The notes: generated from the letters alone by a model not told the origin. DNA of 64,000 bases from Silene latifolia (GCF_048544455.1 NC_133532.1:19842948-19906947); one strand, 5' to 3'. Shown: positions 35,146-46,834, numbered from the stretch's first letter. A program made the numbers and translations.

Positions 35146-35303
35146 CTCGACCGGCCACTCGGTCGAGTACCAGAGGCACTTGACTGAGTGCGCACTACTC
35201 GACCGAGTGTCTCGCTAACTCGGTCGAGTGACCCCTAGGTTGTACCTTCCAAAATGTACAAGTCATGCACTCGGTCGAGTACAGCCCTCTCGACCGAGTA
35301 CTC
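35146..35303. promoter_or_regulatory. CGACCG/CGGTCG motif array in outer LTR
   Basis: About seven ACTCGACCGAGT or ACTCGGTCGAGT motifs lie in 158 bp. This variant is not a perfect palindrome at the core. The two LTR subfamilies thus differ consistently in the core base. Confidence 0.6.
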
Positions 35304-35378
35304 TAAGTCCAAAAATACGTGGTATTACAGTGAAAATGAGTTAGATATCATACATATGAATAAAGTGTCACAAATAGG

Positions 35379-35600
35379 ATTATACATCCAGTTGTACCAT
35401 AAGCATTGTACAACCAAGGTATAAGAATCTGAGCTTATATGTATTCTTTCCGAGCTAATTCAAAGTTCATGTTTTTAATGTGTAAATGGATGAGTTCAAT
35501 ACTTTCTAATAAAATTCATATTCTTTAACATAAAGCTCGGATACTTTTATCACATAGCTCAGATTCTACACCGTACAAAATATACAACTGGTTGTATAAT
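35379..35600. mobile_element. Short MITE with 16-bp TIRs
   Basis: The 222-bp segment begins ATTATACATCCAGTTGTA and ends TACAACTGGTTGTATAAT, inverted repeats with one mismatch in the core. Subterminal parts also pair (AATCTGAGCT and AGCTCAGATT). I could not assign a target duplication, so the superfamily is open. Confidence 0.55.
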
Positions 35601-35907
35601 TAATGTTGTATGTGAAAGTAAGAATAATTATGGAATTTGAATTTTGTTGCAAGTGGAAATGTCGCTCTTTAACTATTTTAACGTGTAATGTGTATACTTA
35701 CTCCCTCATAATATGAATGTATAAGCTTGTGTACGTATCCTTTTTGTCATACCTATTATTTCATGAGCGAGAGATCGTATTATTGTAGAAGTTGTGGGGT
35801 ATAGTAAGGCGTAGTCAATTACCTTTGTGAAGGTATATTGTTGTGATATGGTGATAGGCAGAATTGCAGAATTAATGGCATAAGTTTTAAGTCGCATGTG
35901 AGACTAA

Positions 35908-36735
35908 GAGCATCCTCAACCATAAGGAATAAACTCCTTGAAAAATTGAGGAAGAGCAAAGTTGAGAAACTAAAGCTCTCCAACCATGAATATACTGCAG
36001 CTAATAATCGAGGAAGAAAACGCACAGCGTGAACACCAAATACTACTGCTAAAATATATTTTTTTACACAATCCAAGGTAGGGGCCCCACTTTTGTGGAG
36101 ATTATTTTAGTCATGTTTGTATTTTGTTAACTATTTTGTCTTCAAAATTTATTTTCCCCAATAATTAATATGTAATTAATTTATTTAAAAAATAATAATT
36201 ACACCATAATTTGTATCTTTTTTTTTCTCTTAAAATAGGTTATAATATTGATATATATCCACACACTTTTCCTTCTCTCCCTTCTTTGATTTTTTTTACT
36301 CTCGTTTTTTAATAGACGTTTAAGAATTCGTAATTGTGGGTAAATTAATCTCATTATTATCTTTAACAAACACGGATTTTCTTTTAATTTAAATAAAAAT
36401 GGGACCTAATCTTGAAAATTGTCTTGGAATTTTTTTTTTTTTTAAAGAGAAGAAAACGTTTTAACCTTTTTTTATAATAAAAACCAAGTCGATTAATTAT
36501 CGAGTTGAAAACCCGAACGAATTACGAAAATAGATTTTAATGTAAAAAATGTGTGAGGTATGTTAAAGTAAGAGAGATAAATGATGAAAGAGAGTGATGA
36601 GGAATAAGTGTAAATTATTGTTGGAGGAGTGTTTTGGTTTTAAATTGAAAAGTTGAGGAATAATAAGGTGGATGGCTGAGAAGTGATAAGAGAGAGTGAG
36701 ATGAGGAGGTGAAAAAATCATGGTTGGAGATGGTC
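35908..36735. mobile_element. Harbinger-like MITE, TSD TAA
   Basis: The 828-bp segment begins GAGCATCCTCAACCAT and ends ATGGTTGGAGATGGTC, imperfect inverted repeats flanked by TAA on both sides (35905-35907 and 36736-36738). The interior is AT-rich with no transposase. Confidence 0.6.
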
Positions 36736-36738
36736 TAA

Positions 36739-37479
36739 GTTTCGGAAATTGTGGTGGACCTTGTGAATGGCATTAGAGGATTCACGGTATGAAAATATGG
36801 TATTTAAATAAGTCTTGGATTACTTGAGTAAGGATTGTAGGAAATGGAAGGTTGTAGGTTGAATTATATGGGATTATTTGAATGATTTGAGTTATCTTGG
36901 ATGAGAAACGGTTGATAAAGTTATGAAATCATAATTAACAATAAGTGAGATGAGAAAGAAGGTTTTGGGTTTAATTAATTACGTCATTTATGGGTGGAAT
37001 TTTAGAGGATGTTAGTAGTCGATGTCCGGACTCTTGAACTTCGGGACGAAGTTCCCTTTTTAGGGAAAGTGGATGTAATAGTTTGGGAGTTTGAAGAACG
37101 GAAATGCGATGAGAATATGATGAGAATGAGTGACCAATGGAAGAGCGAGACTGACTGAATAAAAAGACGTTTGGGATGTGTATGGCAAGATGTAGGAATA
37201 AGTAGGGAGTGTATAAGAATGTATGACACGTATATGGGAGTGTAGTTGATGGCGGAGGTACAGTGCATGACGGAGCATATGGGGAGTATTGACCTAGAGA
37301 GAGTATTGGCAGACCTTGTGGGTACGTTCACCGTGTGGGAGTGTAAAGGACATCAAAATTGGTAAGGGAGTGTGTGAGAGTCGGGAGTTGAGGTGAAATG
37401 TTGTAGGATAGTGGGTAAGTTGAGGTGAACTTCGGAATTGAGTCGCAAGTCCGTTGCAGGTCAAGGTCAAGGTCATGGT
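36739..37479 (+). other. Decayed retroelement 3' end, no gene
   Basis: Around 37028-37080 the text CTTGAACTTCGGGACGAAGT, a purine-rich GGGAAAGTGG and then TGTAATAG resembles the junction of a Tekay-type 3' untranslated region and its 3' LTR. The rest is not recognisable. The minus-strand ORFs here look accidental. Confidence 0.35.
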
Positions 37480-37682
37480 CTAGTGAACACACGCGACGAA
37501 ATTTCGGTCGCATTATTTTCCGCCATGTAAAAAGAAGCGCAGTCTAAGAAATTAGGCTGCTACGAATATTCCGTCGCAACGCATGGATTCCATCACAAAG
37601 TCCGTACCCAGGTTATATTTGTTACGTAATTCATGTCCGTCTTAACATTTCCGTCGCTAAGCTACCTTTTTCTTTTGTAGTG
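37480..37682 (-). mobile_element. CACTA (EnSpm) transposon terminus, remnant
   Basis: The minus strand from 37682 begins CACTACAAAAGAAAAAGG, the classic CACTA terminal sequence, and continues into repeated GCGACGGA words (CCGTCGC on the plus strand near 37570 and 37650). I did not find the opposite terminus, so only one end is supported. Confidence 0.5.
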
Positions 37683-37947
37683 AGTCTTCCTTCCCGAACA
37701 TCCAGACAAGCAGCAAACATTTCAACCTGAAAATGGAGGGTTAGAAATTAGTCGAGAGTAACTAGATGCTCTCTCAGTTAGGTTTATAATAGGCTGAATT
37801 AAATAACAATCAATAACAACTGAAAGTAATCATAAATGACATGTGAAGCAACCTATAGAACATGACATGCAACCAAACTTACCATACCATTACGTTGTCA
37901 ACACCAGACAAATGAAATCATGTGGTCCTAGACCATATGGAATTATT

Positions 37948-38300
37948 AGACCATGAATACTTAAAAAACCAGAAGTGACACGCGTCCCATGGCAACCGAA
38001 GGCACAAGTGCTAGTGTTAAGTATAGCGAATAGAATGAACTCATTGCCTATAACTGATAGAGCGTGAAGCACTAGACCATGAATATTTGTAAAACTAGAA
38101 GTAGCACACGACCCACGGCAACAGAAGGCACAAATGTTAAGTATAGCAAATAGAATGAACATCGTTAGAGCATATAACTCGCTTCCTCTCACGGCTAAGA
38201 GCGTAAAATTCACTGCCTCCACGGTACTGACAGAGCGTATAACTCACTGCCTCCATTGGCGTCGAGCGTATAACTCACTGACTCCACGGCATTGTGTATA
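37948..38300. repeat. Local tandem repeats (126 bp and about 35 bp)
   Basis: A unit of about 126 bp starting AGACCATGAATA at 37948 is repeated at 38074 with changes. It is followed by about four copies of a 30-40 bp unit (AGCGTATAACTCACTGCCTCC type) at about 38165-38300. No coding potential is seen. Confidence 0.55.
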
Positions 38301-38834
38301 ATGTATAACCATTGCGTATGTGCATATGACCTGGCCAGACTCTCGTACAATAACTGTAACACCAAACAACACTCGGGGACCAGAGCGTATTAACATTGCC
38401 TCTGACCAATCCCAAACATAGACCAAGTATAGAACCCTTAAGAGCGGGTAGCGATTATTCATTCTGATAGCATATAACTGATGCTACCGTTATCTACATC
38501 GAATAGCTGACCGACCAAGGTATATTATAACTGGATACACCGGTACAGTATAACTGACCGTATCACAAGTGCGTGAATAACCTTACAACCCATATCATAG
38601 AATAGTATAACTGTCTAAACTATATATGTATGTATAATAGGAACCAATGGTATGAAAACTAGTGTCATTATATAACTGACTATAACACAACAGACAAACA
38701 AGTATAAAAGTTTCAAGGTTATAGTACCTTGAACTATTAAATTACACTTTGGAAGTCATGATATAGTCCGAACTATCATAACATTAAGCATAGAAACGTA
38801 AAAAAAACACTCAAATGTTATAGTGTGTCCAACT

Positions 38835-39556
38835 CAGGGGCGAACCCAGTCGGTGGCAAGGGGTAGCAGCCGCTACCCCGAAGAAAAAAAACATCAGTTT
38901 CGATGACGATATTTGCGACCCCAAATCTGGGCATTAACGAAATAATTACAATGAAACTCATAGATATAGCGTAAATATGGGAGTGGTTCAGCGGTGAAAA
39001 CAAGTGCTACTTCATCCTGTACTCCGGGGTTCGAACCTTGCAACAGCCATAATACCATTAATTCTTTGTTGTTTCAATAATTAGTTCTTGACCATTGATA
39101 TATTTATTAATTATTCCAGTTTTTTTCAAATTAGTTACGTCCATTATATTGTGTACTGGGGAGTAGAGACTTTGTTTTCAATTTTTCCGTATTTGATATA
39201 ATGGTTAAAACTTTCTAGATCGTAAAGTATCAAAAGTGTACCGAAAATAAAATGAAGATAATTTGTCGAATTATAATGTGAAAATGTTAAGTTATTACGA
39301 TAGCAATGATTTCACATTTTTTTATCACAAAGCTATATAATTAAAATTATAGTCGCAAATAAAATAAGATAAATTGTGAATTATAAAATGAGAAATTTAA
39401 GTTCGTATCGAGTGTTCATTTGATTGTTGATTGTATGTTCACAATTTGAATTTTTATATGTTCAACAATTTTTTTTTCAAAGTTCTATTTTTTCCAGAAA
39501 AATTATATGCTTAATATTTTCGCTACCCCTAACTTTTAATCTTGGGTTCGCCCCTG
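38835..39556 (+). mobile_element. hAT-type non-autonomous element with tRNA-like boxes
   Basis: Terminal inverted repeats CAGGGGCGAACCCAG and CTTGGGTTCGCCCCTG bound 722 bp. Subterminal GCTACCCC words occur at both ends. There is no transposase. An internal box A-like TGGTTCAGCGG (38984-38994) and box B-like GGGTTCGAACC (39027-39037) resemble a tRNA promoter. The expected 8-bp target duplication is not clear (GTCCAACT versus CTCAAAAA). Confidence 0.65.
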
Positions 39557-40672
39557 CTCAAAAAAACTTTCATCTAACCCTAGTAAAGTTATAATTACCT
39601 CGACTATAACGTTAGTTATGCATGCGAGGTTATAATATAACTGACTATAACACTTCTGATCTTCCGTTACACTCTAGACCTCTATAACACCGTCGTTGTG
39701 TAGTCGTCGTAACAGCACTAACTGCCTTGACACCAGAACAAGACTTGTTATCGCACGCCACACAATAATGTCACATGTACTAGGTTATAGTTAACTCAAG
39801 TATAACACATAGTAGTTTACGTAATGATGTTATAGTCTAATACACTCTAACAACAACGTTGTAAACCAAAACCCTTATACTTCAGTATGAACCAATTCTA
39901 GCCTCTCTCCCATCAAGGGAAAGGCCTAAACCCTAGGCTACGGCAACCCCTAGATCATGTGCCACCAAAAACGACGCTAGGCTTCGCGTTTGAACCCTAG
40001 TTCGCGCAAGCATCAACACTTATAATTAAAACAACAACATGCATAAAAACATATGAATTGCGCATAAAAAATAACACAATCAAATGAACATACATTCAAT
40101 CATTATATCATGCCAATAATTCACTTCCTGTAAACACGATTAAAAGAAAAACCTTTGTTACCTTTTAGCGAATTACTAGGACAAATCTTCATCTACAATG
40201 TAGCAATCTTCCTCCGAATTGTCCAAGAAGCCTTTATCGCCATCATCATCACGAGCCAACACTAAAAAACGATCCTAATTAATAATAATCTAACGATAAA
40301 ACTATGAAAAACGATAATAAAAAGGTGATAACTTACAACAGCTGACGAACAAACTAGGATGGATCGATCTAGGCACGAAGAGGATTGAAGATTGATGATT
40401 AATGAAGAGATGACAGATTTTAGGGCATGAAAAATGTGGATGAAGGGAGAGATTACCACGGATCAAAGAGAAGAAAGAGGAGGGAGAGATTAGATTTAGG
40501 GTTTGAGCAAAAATAAGAGGAAATAAAGCTAGTTAGGGTTTTTAAATCTCCTATTTATAGAAATAGATTAATGGAAATTTGATTTAAGCTAGAAAATGAG
40601 TCCAATAACACCCTTTTACACGCTTAAGAGGAGTAAAGAGAGAACATTGATCTCATTAATCCGTTATACTAA

Positions 40673-40988
40673 GGTCTCGTTAGGTTGCTCACCCAATTCA
40701 TGGGAATTCTAGAATTCCATGAATTGGGATTTTTAAAGCATGTTTGGTTACCCCATTTTTTGTAAAATGGGGGAGTTTAAAACTCCTAGGAATTTTCAAC
40801 TCCTACATGATGGGGGAATTTAACTACCTACCCCCCTCATGTTCATTGGAAATTCCTAGGAAAGTAAAACTCCAACATGGCAACCAAACGGATTATTGTA
40901 ATTCACGTGACTTTTCATGTAGGAATTAAACTCCCGTGCATTACAAATTAACACGTCAATATAATTCCTGTATCAACCAAACGAGGCC
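40673..40988. mobile_element. Harbinger/Tourist-like MITE, TSD TAA
   Basis: The 316-bp segment begins GGTCTCGTTAGGTTG and ends CAACCAAACGAGGCC with TAA on both sides (40670-40672 and 40989-40991). The interior repeats CCATGAATTGGG/GGAATTC words that fold on themselves. The small ORF at 40744-40929 is not a gene. Confidence 0.65.
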
Positions 40989-41079
40989 TAACTAATAACA
41001 ATAACGACGGAAATTTTCGAATGAATATAACGAGAACTAAATAAAATAAAATAAATTACAGAAATTCTTGGGTGTTGCA

Positions 41080-41576
41080 GAGATCTTATATTTAAGTCCA
41101 TTTTTATTGTTAATATATAATCTATGATTATAAGTGAACTCATGGACCTAACTCCATCTATTGGCCTAAAGTGAATTCAAATTATGAATATTGGAAAAGA
41201 AAATTGTATAGTTTGCATGCTTAGTCATCATAATGTGCATATAGAGAGTATGTTCATCATTGCATCGTAGTTTTAATATATACATTATTGTTATTATTAC
41301 ATTGTCATTAGAATATGTTATTTAAAATTAGTTACATATCATATGCATGCAAATGATTAGTTATCTTCTTCAACTTTGATAGATGTTTAAAAAGAAAAAT
41401 ATATTTTACTCTTAAGAGGATAAGCGTCGAAGGAGCCTTTTATAAATGATCATCAAATGATGTTGCTTGATCAATTGAGTTTTGAAAAACTCATGATTAT
41501 ATATATAAACCTCTACGGTACGATTGAAAAATTATCGTGATTAGTTCCAAAATGGAATATTGAAACTCCTGAAGAG
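41080..41576. other. AT-rich intergenic, nothing recognised
   Basis: There is no ORF, RNA gene or repeat boundary that I can support. The hAT target duplication CTGAAGAG is at its end (41569-41576). Confidence 0.5.
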
Positions 41577-44500
41577 CAGGGGCGTCTCAAAACAATCGGA
41601 GACCCGGTGCGAAAAAAAAAGGAGGCCCTAAAAATTACACTCGAAACTTTGTAAAAAAAAAAAACCGAACATATTAAATTTCCATTTGCTTAACTTTGAT
41701 TACATCATTTATTCATTCAGAATACTCCAACCATATTTCTTGTACTCCTATTTATTGGAAAAGTAACCTCCTACGAGCCTTTCTTGAAGCAAATATATCA
41801 ATCAAATTTTCATAATCAACCCTTTTCAGCAAATCTTTCTCTATGGCTATCAATGCCAATCCATTAAGTCTTTCTTGCAATATTGTGGAGCGTAAATAAG
41901 ATTTCAACAACTTCAGCTTTGAGAAACTCCTCTCTGCAGATGCAACCGTCACAGGTATAGTCAACAAAATTCGATACGCAATAAATGCATTACGGAAATA
42001 ACAGTTACGTTTCAAAAACGCTAAAATATCCATGGCTTTCATCTCTTCATTAGGCAAAGTTTCTTTAAGCAATTTTAACTCCATATAAAGATCGTTTCCA
42101 TTAATATCAAATTGTTTGCCATTAGTAAGAGCCTTTTCAAGATTAATACACTTAGAATTTAAGGTCTCATTATCTAATGATTGCAAATTATTAGAAGTGA
42201 ACAAAAATCCAAAAATACTTTGAAACTCTTTATATTGCTCAAATCTTTTACCGAGTGAACCGATAGCCTGATCAACAATATATACGAAATAATTCACTCT
42301 AAATGACTCTTCGGTAGTTTGGTGAACCTCATCAGATAAGCTTGTTTGATTTTCATCAAATTGTCGTTTCCTTCGAATTACTCGTTTTTTGGAAATCAGT
42401 ATCACATTCAATTCAGCAGCAATTTTTTTAGCTACACTTACAGCATCCAAAAATCCAAATTCTCTATATTCTTCAAAAAACAAATTCAATTTCCTAATAT
42501 CTTCAATTGCTATATCAAGAACCATATCATGGGATTGTAAGTTTTTACTAACATAATTAACTCTAAACAATATTTCATACCAAATGACTAGTGCTACCAA
42601 AAACTCAAAATCACCAAGTTCATTTTTTGCCAAGGAGTTAGCTTCACTCCTTATCTTAGAATCATTATCAGTTACGCCTACTTGAAGTAAAGCTTCACGT
42701 ACCTCCGCAATTTGAAATCTTATAGCTTTAACACTTTCCACACGGCTCTCCCAACGAGTAGATGATAACGGTTTTAAAGTAAGATCGGGTACATTTTCTA
42801 ACAAAATTTTCCATCTTTTCGTTGAATTTGCAAAAATAGTATATATTCGTTGAATGATTCCAAAAAAATCCTTTGCCTTCCCACAACTATTCGCAATATC
42901 ACATAATGTTAAGTTAAGACTATGAGAGCCACAAGGAGTAAAAAATGCTCGAGAATTTGTATCTAAAAGTTTTTTTTGTACACCTTGGTGTTTACCTTTC
43001 ATATTTGACCCATTATCATAACTTTGTCCTCTCACATCATCAACATCAAGGTCAAGTGATTTTAACTCACTTAATAAAACATTAAAAGACCTTGACCGTA
43101 GTATAAATCAACATTCAAAAATCCTAAGAAAGACTCTTGAACACAAACAGAATTAGACGACACATCAACATATCTCAAAATCAATGACATTTGTTCTTGA
43201 TGACTAATATCAGGAGTGCAGTCAAGAATAACCGAAAAATACTTTGCTTGTTTAACATTTTTAATAATTTCAGCCTTAATAATAGAAGCAATAAGAAGTA
43301 TCAATTCATTTTGAATATTATGACCGAGATAATGAGAATGAATCTTAGCATTAGATATACGAAGAACATGCTCTTGAATAATAGGGTCAAATTTCGCTAA
43401 CATTTCAATTAAACCTAAAAAATTACCATTGTTATTTTGATGCAATCTTTGTTTCTTACCACGGAAGGGCAAGTTATGTTTTGCTAGAAATTCCACTACA
43501 TATATAATTCTTTGCAATAATTTTTTCCAATGTTCTTTCTCCTTTTTCATTTTCTTTTTAGCCACTTTATCAATTGTTTTATTCTTCCGAACTCGTTCTC
43601 GTAAATCGTACTGCAGCAGTCATATTAGTGAAATGTTCAACACCATTTTCATGCTCCTTAAGTCTTTCACTAAGATGAGACCAATTCCCAAAACCCTCAT
43701 TAGCTAATTGACCTCTACCACCCCCTTTCCTAAATATTTTACAACAAAAAACAAAATACTTTATCAAGCTCTTTGGAATATACAAGCCAATCCCTATCAC
43801 ACTTCTCTCCATTTGTAAAGACTCTAGTGAACCATGTCGAAGAAAATTGTCTAGATCGTCTATCCTTGGGCCCTTTTTCAAATGATAAATCTCTCCGGGG
43901 ACCTTTATCAGCTAAAATACTAATCGTATCATTGTCAAGCGCATTCCAATTTCTCGGATCAAAAATATCTAAAACACTCTCAACATTATCAACATTTATA
44001 CCAACAACTTCGTCCACAGTAGCATCATCAATCCTATTGCCATTATTATTATCATTATCATTATTATTTTCATTGTAATCATCATCATTATTGTTAGTAG
44101 TAGTATCATCGTCATTGACAATATTATCATTTGCAACCACAACATTACAAGAGTCGTCTTTGTGGGCACAATTTGCAGCAGTTTTGTTAACAATAACCAA
44201 ATTATCATCATCAATAGCATTTTTCACGGAGTCTTTGGACTCTTTCACAAAAAATTTATCAAGGGCTCCGGTTTGGGATCGAGTTAACTCTTCTATTCGC
44301 TTCCTTTTTTTACGTTTTTCAGACCCAGAATCAAACTTTCTCGGTGGCATATTAAAAATTGATAGAAGGTAAAGAAACAACCTGATACAGTAGTCTTGAA
44401 ATCGATGTACATGTGTTCTATACTCCACGCTTTGAATCGATTTCCATCAATAAAACTTGTAGATTTGATTAGGAGAACCTTCAATAAAAACAACATAAAT

Positions 44501-45207
44501 AATTTAGTCATGATTGATCCCCAATTAATGAAAAAAGAAGAATTAGGCGTGAAATTTTGATAAACTGAAATATCAAATATGCCTAATTACTTTGGATGAT
44601 TTAGACAGTCAGTGGTCAATATTTCAACAATGAACAATTGAGGGGTAGATTTTGGCCAGATACTTAAACTCCGTCGCCGTCGATAATTTTTCAGACCCAT
44701 TTAAAGAATTAACTAAATTAATTATGAATTACAAATGAATTAAAACTAAAATTCATAAAATTAGGGAGGAATTAATACCTTATCTTTAGATTATTTCGTC
44801 TGTGTAAATCTTTCGCCTTGAAATAATGAAATTGATGAGCAAGTAGAGCAACAATGAGTAATTACTAATTTGATTGAAGAAAAAATTGAGGGATGAGAAG
44901 TGATTGTAAATCAGTGCCATAATTGTGTGAAGATTCAAGAATATATAATCAAAGATTTAGAGATTTTTGAACGTTTGATTATTTGGGGAAATCTCAATCG
45001 ATATTTTGGGAAGGAGAAATATAAGGAGTGATTGAAGGATTAATTATACTGATGATATCTTGACTGTTGACTCAAACGTTATCAGTATTAGGTTTGGTAG
45101 TGTTTTTTTTTTTTTTTTTACATAGGAAAGGATAACGAGAACTTGGGCTCAAATTTTGGAGGCCCAGTTCGGGCGCACTGGGCTGCCCTGGGCCTGAGAC
45201 GCCCCTG
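41577..45207 (-). mobile_element. hAT transposon, 3.6 kb, TSD CTGAAGAG
   Basis: The perfect 13-bp terminal inverted repeats CAGGGGCGTCTCA are flanked by the perfect 8-bp target duplication CTGAAGAG (41569-41576 and 45208-45215). The interior encodes a hAT transposase on the minus strand. TIR and TSD length are diagnostic of the hAT superfamily. The intact TSD suggests fairly recent insertion, yet the transposase is frameshifted. Confidence 0.95.
41752..44350 (-). pseudogene. hAT transposase (ZMYM1-like, TTF zinc finger), frameshifted
   Basis: The transposase acts in the nucleus to cut and rejoin the element ends. ATG 44350 begins PPRKFDSGSEKRKKRKR (a basic, nuclear-localisation-like stretch), then a poly-Asp/Asn region made by GAT/AAT triplets. 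The TTF-type zinc finger region (RQFSSTWFTRVFTNGEKCDRD, then WLVYSKELDKVFCFCC across a frame break) follows. The catalytic domain has VILDCTPDISHQEQMSLILRYVD (first Asp) near 43200 and GQSYDNGSNMKGKHQG (second Asp) near 43020. The C-terminal dimerisation part has VASAERSFSKLKLLKSYLR near 41950-41890 and ends at 41752. Frame breaks near 43760, 43610 and 43080 disable it. The pieces 43739-44350, 43579-43750, 43080-43605 and 41752-43080 together form one ancestral gene. Confidence 0.85.
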
Positions 45208-45215
45208 CTGAAGAG

Positions 45216-46774
45216 TTTACTTGAAGTAAATTAGTATTGTCTCAACCTGAAGTTTGAACATATATGAAAATTCATATATGAATGAATTTCTTACCGAGTA
45301 TGTGAAAATACATGGTTCGGAAGTACCATTATAGTTGGAAAATAATGTAGTGAAAGTCTACAATGAGAATGTCAATCCATACAATATAATAAGATGATTT
45401 GACAAGAAAGATCAATTATTTTTCAAAATGAATTGTTAATAATTGGATTAAACTCTCTAGAACAGAATGAATTCGGGACAATAGCTACACTCGTTTTCCA
45501 TTCGACTAGGATTTTTTTTGTCTCAATGGGTTTTTCCTAGCAAATTTTTTAACGAGGTATCATTATAAGCTCATTAATACATTATAGTCATGATCATCAT
45601 GATTGTTGAGATGATAATTGTTCTAGACATATAATGTTATATCATATATTGAGAAGAATTACTATTACAAGTGTGACTATATTATATGAAACCAAGATCT
45701 AAATTAAAAAGTCATCATGAATAACTATATCTAGATTGTAAGTTCCAAAGAAATATAAGATTGAAGATACCAAGGATTTCTATTGATTAAAGATACCAAG
45801 TTTATCAACTACGATGGGATATATTTCAACGATCAAGAAATTACGTCAAAGTAAGGATCATTTCTAGATATATCAAGTAATGTAATCATCAGGAGGAGTA
45901 GACACACATTGTACTCTTTTTCCTTATCCATGGTTTTGTCCACTGAGTTTTCCATGAAAAGGTTTTAAGAAGGCAGCTTCTTATATGTGTTTGAAAATTA
46001 TTGTACTCTTTTCCTTCAATAATGTTTTTGCCTACATGGTTTTTCTAAAAAGATTTTTAACGAGGCATGGTCTTCCGTAATAGACCTCCAGTGGTCAGTG
46101 TTAAGAAATATTATATTCTTATATGGATTTCCATATCTTAGCGGATTATAGAATAGATTATCTTATGGAAACTCACTTTATCCCATATATATCCCTCATA
46201 ATGGAATAAGAAGACAATTCTGTCTCCCTTATTTTCTCTCTACCTTGTCTCTACACTTTTCTCTTTTCTTTATTTCATGACAAAATGTATATAATAAATC
46301 GACCTGCAAGCATATGGAAAAATTCTAAATTATATATTATATATAAAGTGTTGAATTTTTTTACAAATATATTCCTTAATGTTGTTACTTACAAAATAAA
46401 CAACTAATTTTGTTTGATATTGATTTGAAATCATTGGTGATATTATTTCAAATCATTGAAAAACTTGACCAAAACAAATTGAGGATTATATCTTCTATTT
46501 CTTAAATTAATCGCTAATAGAGATTTTTTTCAAATTCCATACCAACTTCATCAATAAAAGTTGAACCACTAGAAAATTCTTTTATTTTATTCTATTAATT
46601 CAAATGCATTTTATTCCTCATTATGTGCATTCTAGATATATTTTTTTCCTTGTTAATTAAGCGAATCCTAGATATTCGATCTATTAATTTCACATTTTTT
46701 TAGCTAATAAAAGTATTGGTTGAAAGTATTAGTAAATCATATGATTACCTTTCATATGTGCATAAGCCTCTAGA
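45216..46774 (+). other. Decayed copia-like 3' region and LTR-like start
   Basis: Three copies of the phrase TTTTTGTC-CA-TGGGTTTTTCC, then TTTTAACGAGGCA, occur near 45515-45560, 45930-45985 and 46020-46075. It is typical of the untranslated region before the 3' LTR of Tork-like copia elements. TGTTAAGAAATATT at 46099 could begin an LTR, but its end was not found. No protein domain is left. 46300-46770 is AT-rich promoter-side DNA of the next gene. Confidence 0.4.
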
Positions 46775-46782
46775 TATAAATA
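46775..46782 (+). promoter_or_regulatory. TATA box of the aspartic protease gene
   Basis: TATAAATA lies 53 bp upstream of the ATG at 46835, which predicts a short leader of about 25-30 nt. The spacing and sequence fit a plant core promoter. Confidence 0.55.
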
Positions 46783-46834
46783 CAATAATACAAATAAATG
46801 AACAGGCATTTCTTATACCCTTGTCAACAGAATA

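Larger units (their letters stand above)
32496..35329 (-). mobile_element. Tekay-like solo LTR (outer), minus orientation
   Basis: It starts TGTAACACCCCC (32496) and ends GTATTACA (35329). Without the inner LTR and its duplicated CTAAC it is about 1412 bp. The array at 35146-35303 uses the CGACCG/CGGTCG form and lies upstream, on the minus strand, of a TTTATAAAC TATA-like box near 35084-35077. The flanks ATTAA and GTGAA do not match, so this is not a simple insertion. ORFs inside are not genes. A (CA)n run is at about 32849-32868. Confidence 0.7.
38355..41079 (-). mobile_element. Probable old LTR (minus) carrying two DNA elements
   Basis: Ends TGTAACACC (38355) and GGTGTTGCA (41079) look like Tekay-type LTR ends. 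A minus-strand CTATAAATAGG TATA-like box lies at about 40563-40553. Removing the hAT-type (38835-39556) and Harbinger-type (40673-40988) inserts leaves about 1.68 kb, close to the 1694-bp LTR at 12076. No target duplication is seen and identity is low. The interior is rich in TATAACTGA/CTATAAC words. Confidence 0.35.

Noticed and set aside
37002-37513. Minus-strand Ser/Thr/His-rich ORFs
   Set aside because: No domain, no splice context and A/G-biased plus strand. They look like chance openings in decayed retroelement DNA.
38985-39040. Functional tRNA gene
   Set aside because: Only box A/B-like text is present. No acceptor stem or full cloverleaf can be drawn, and it is internal to a hAT-type element.
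43996-44220. Separate ORF with Ile/Leu/Met repeats
   Set aside because: It is an out-of-frame reading of the GAT/AAT triplet run in the hAT transposase.
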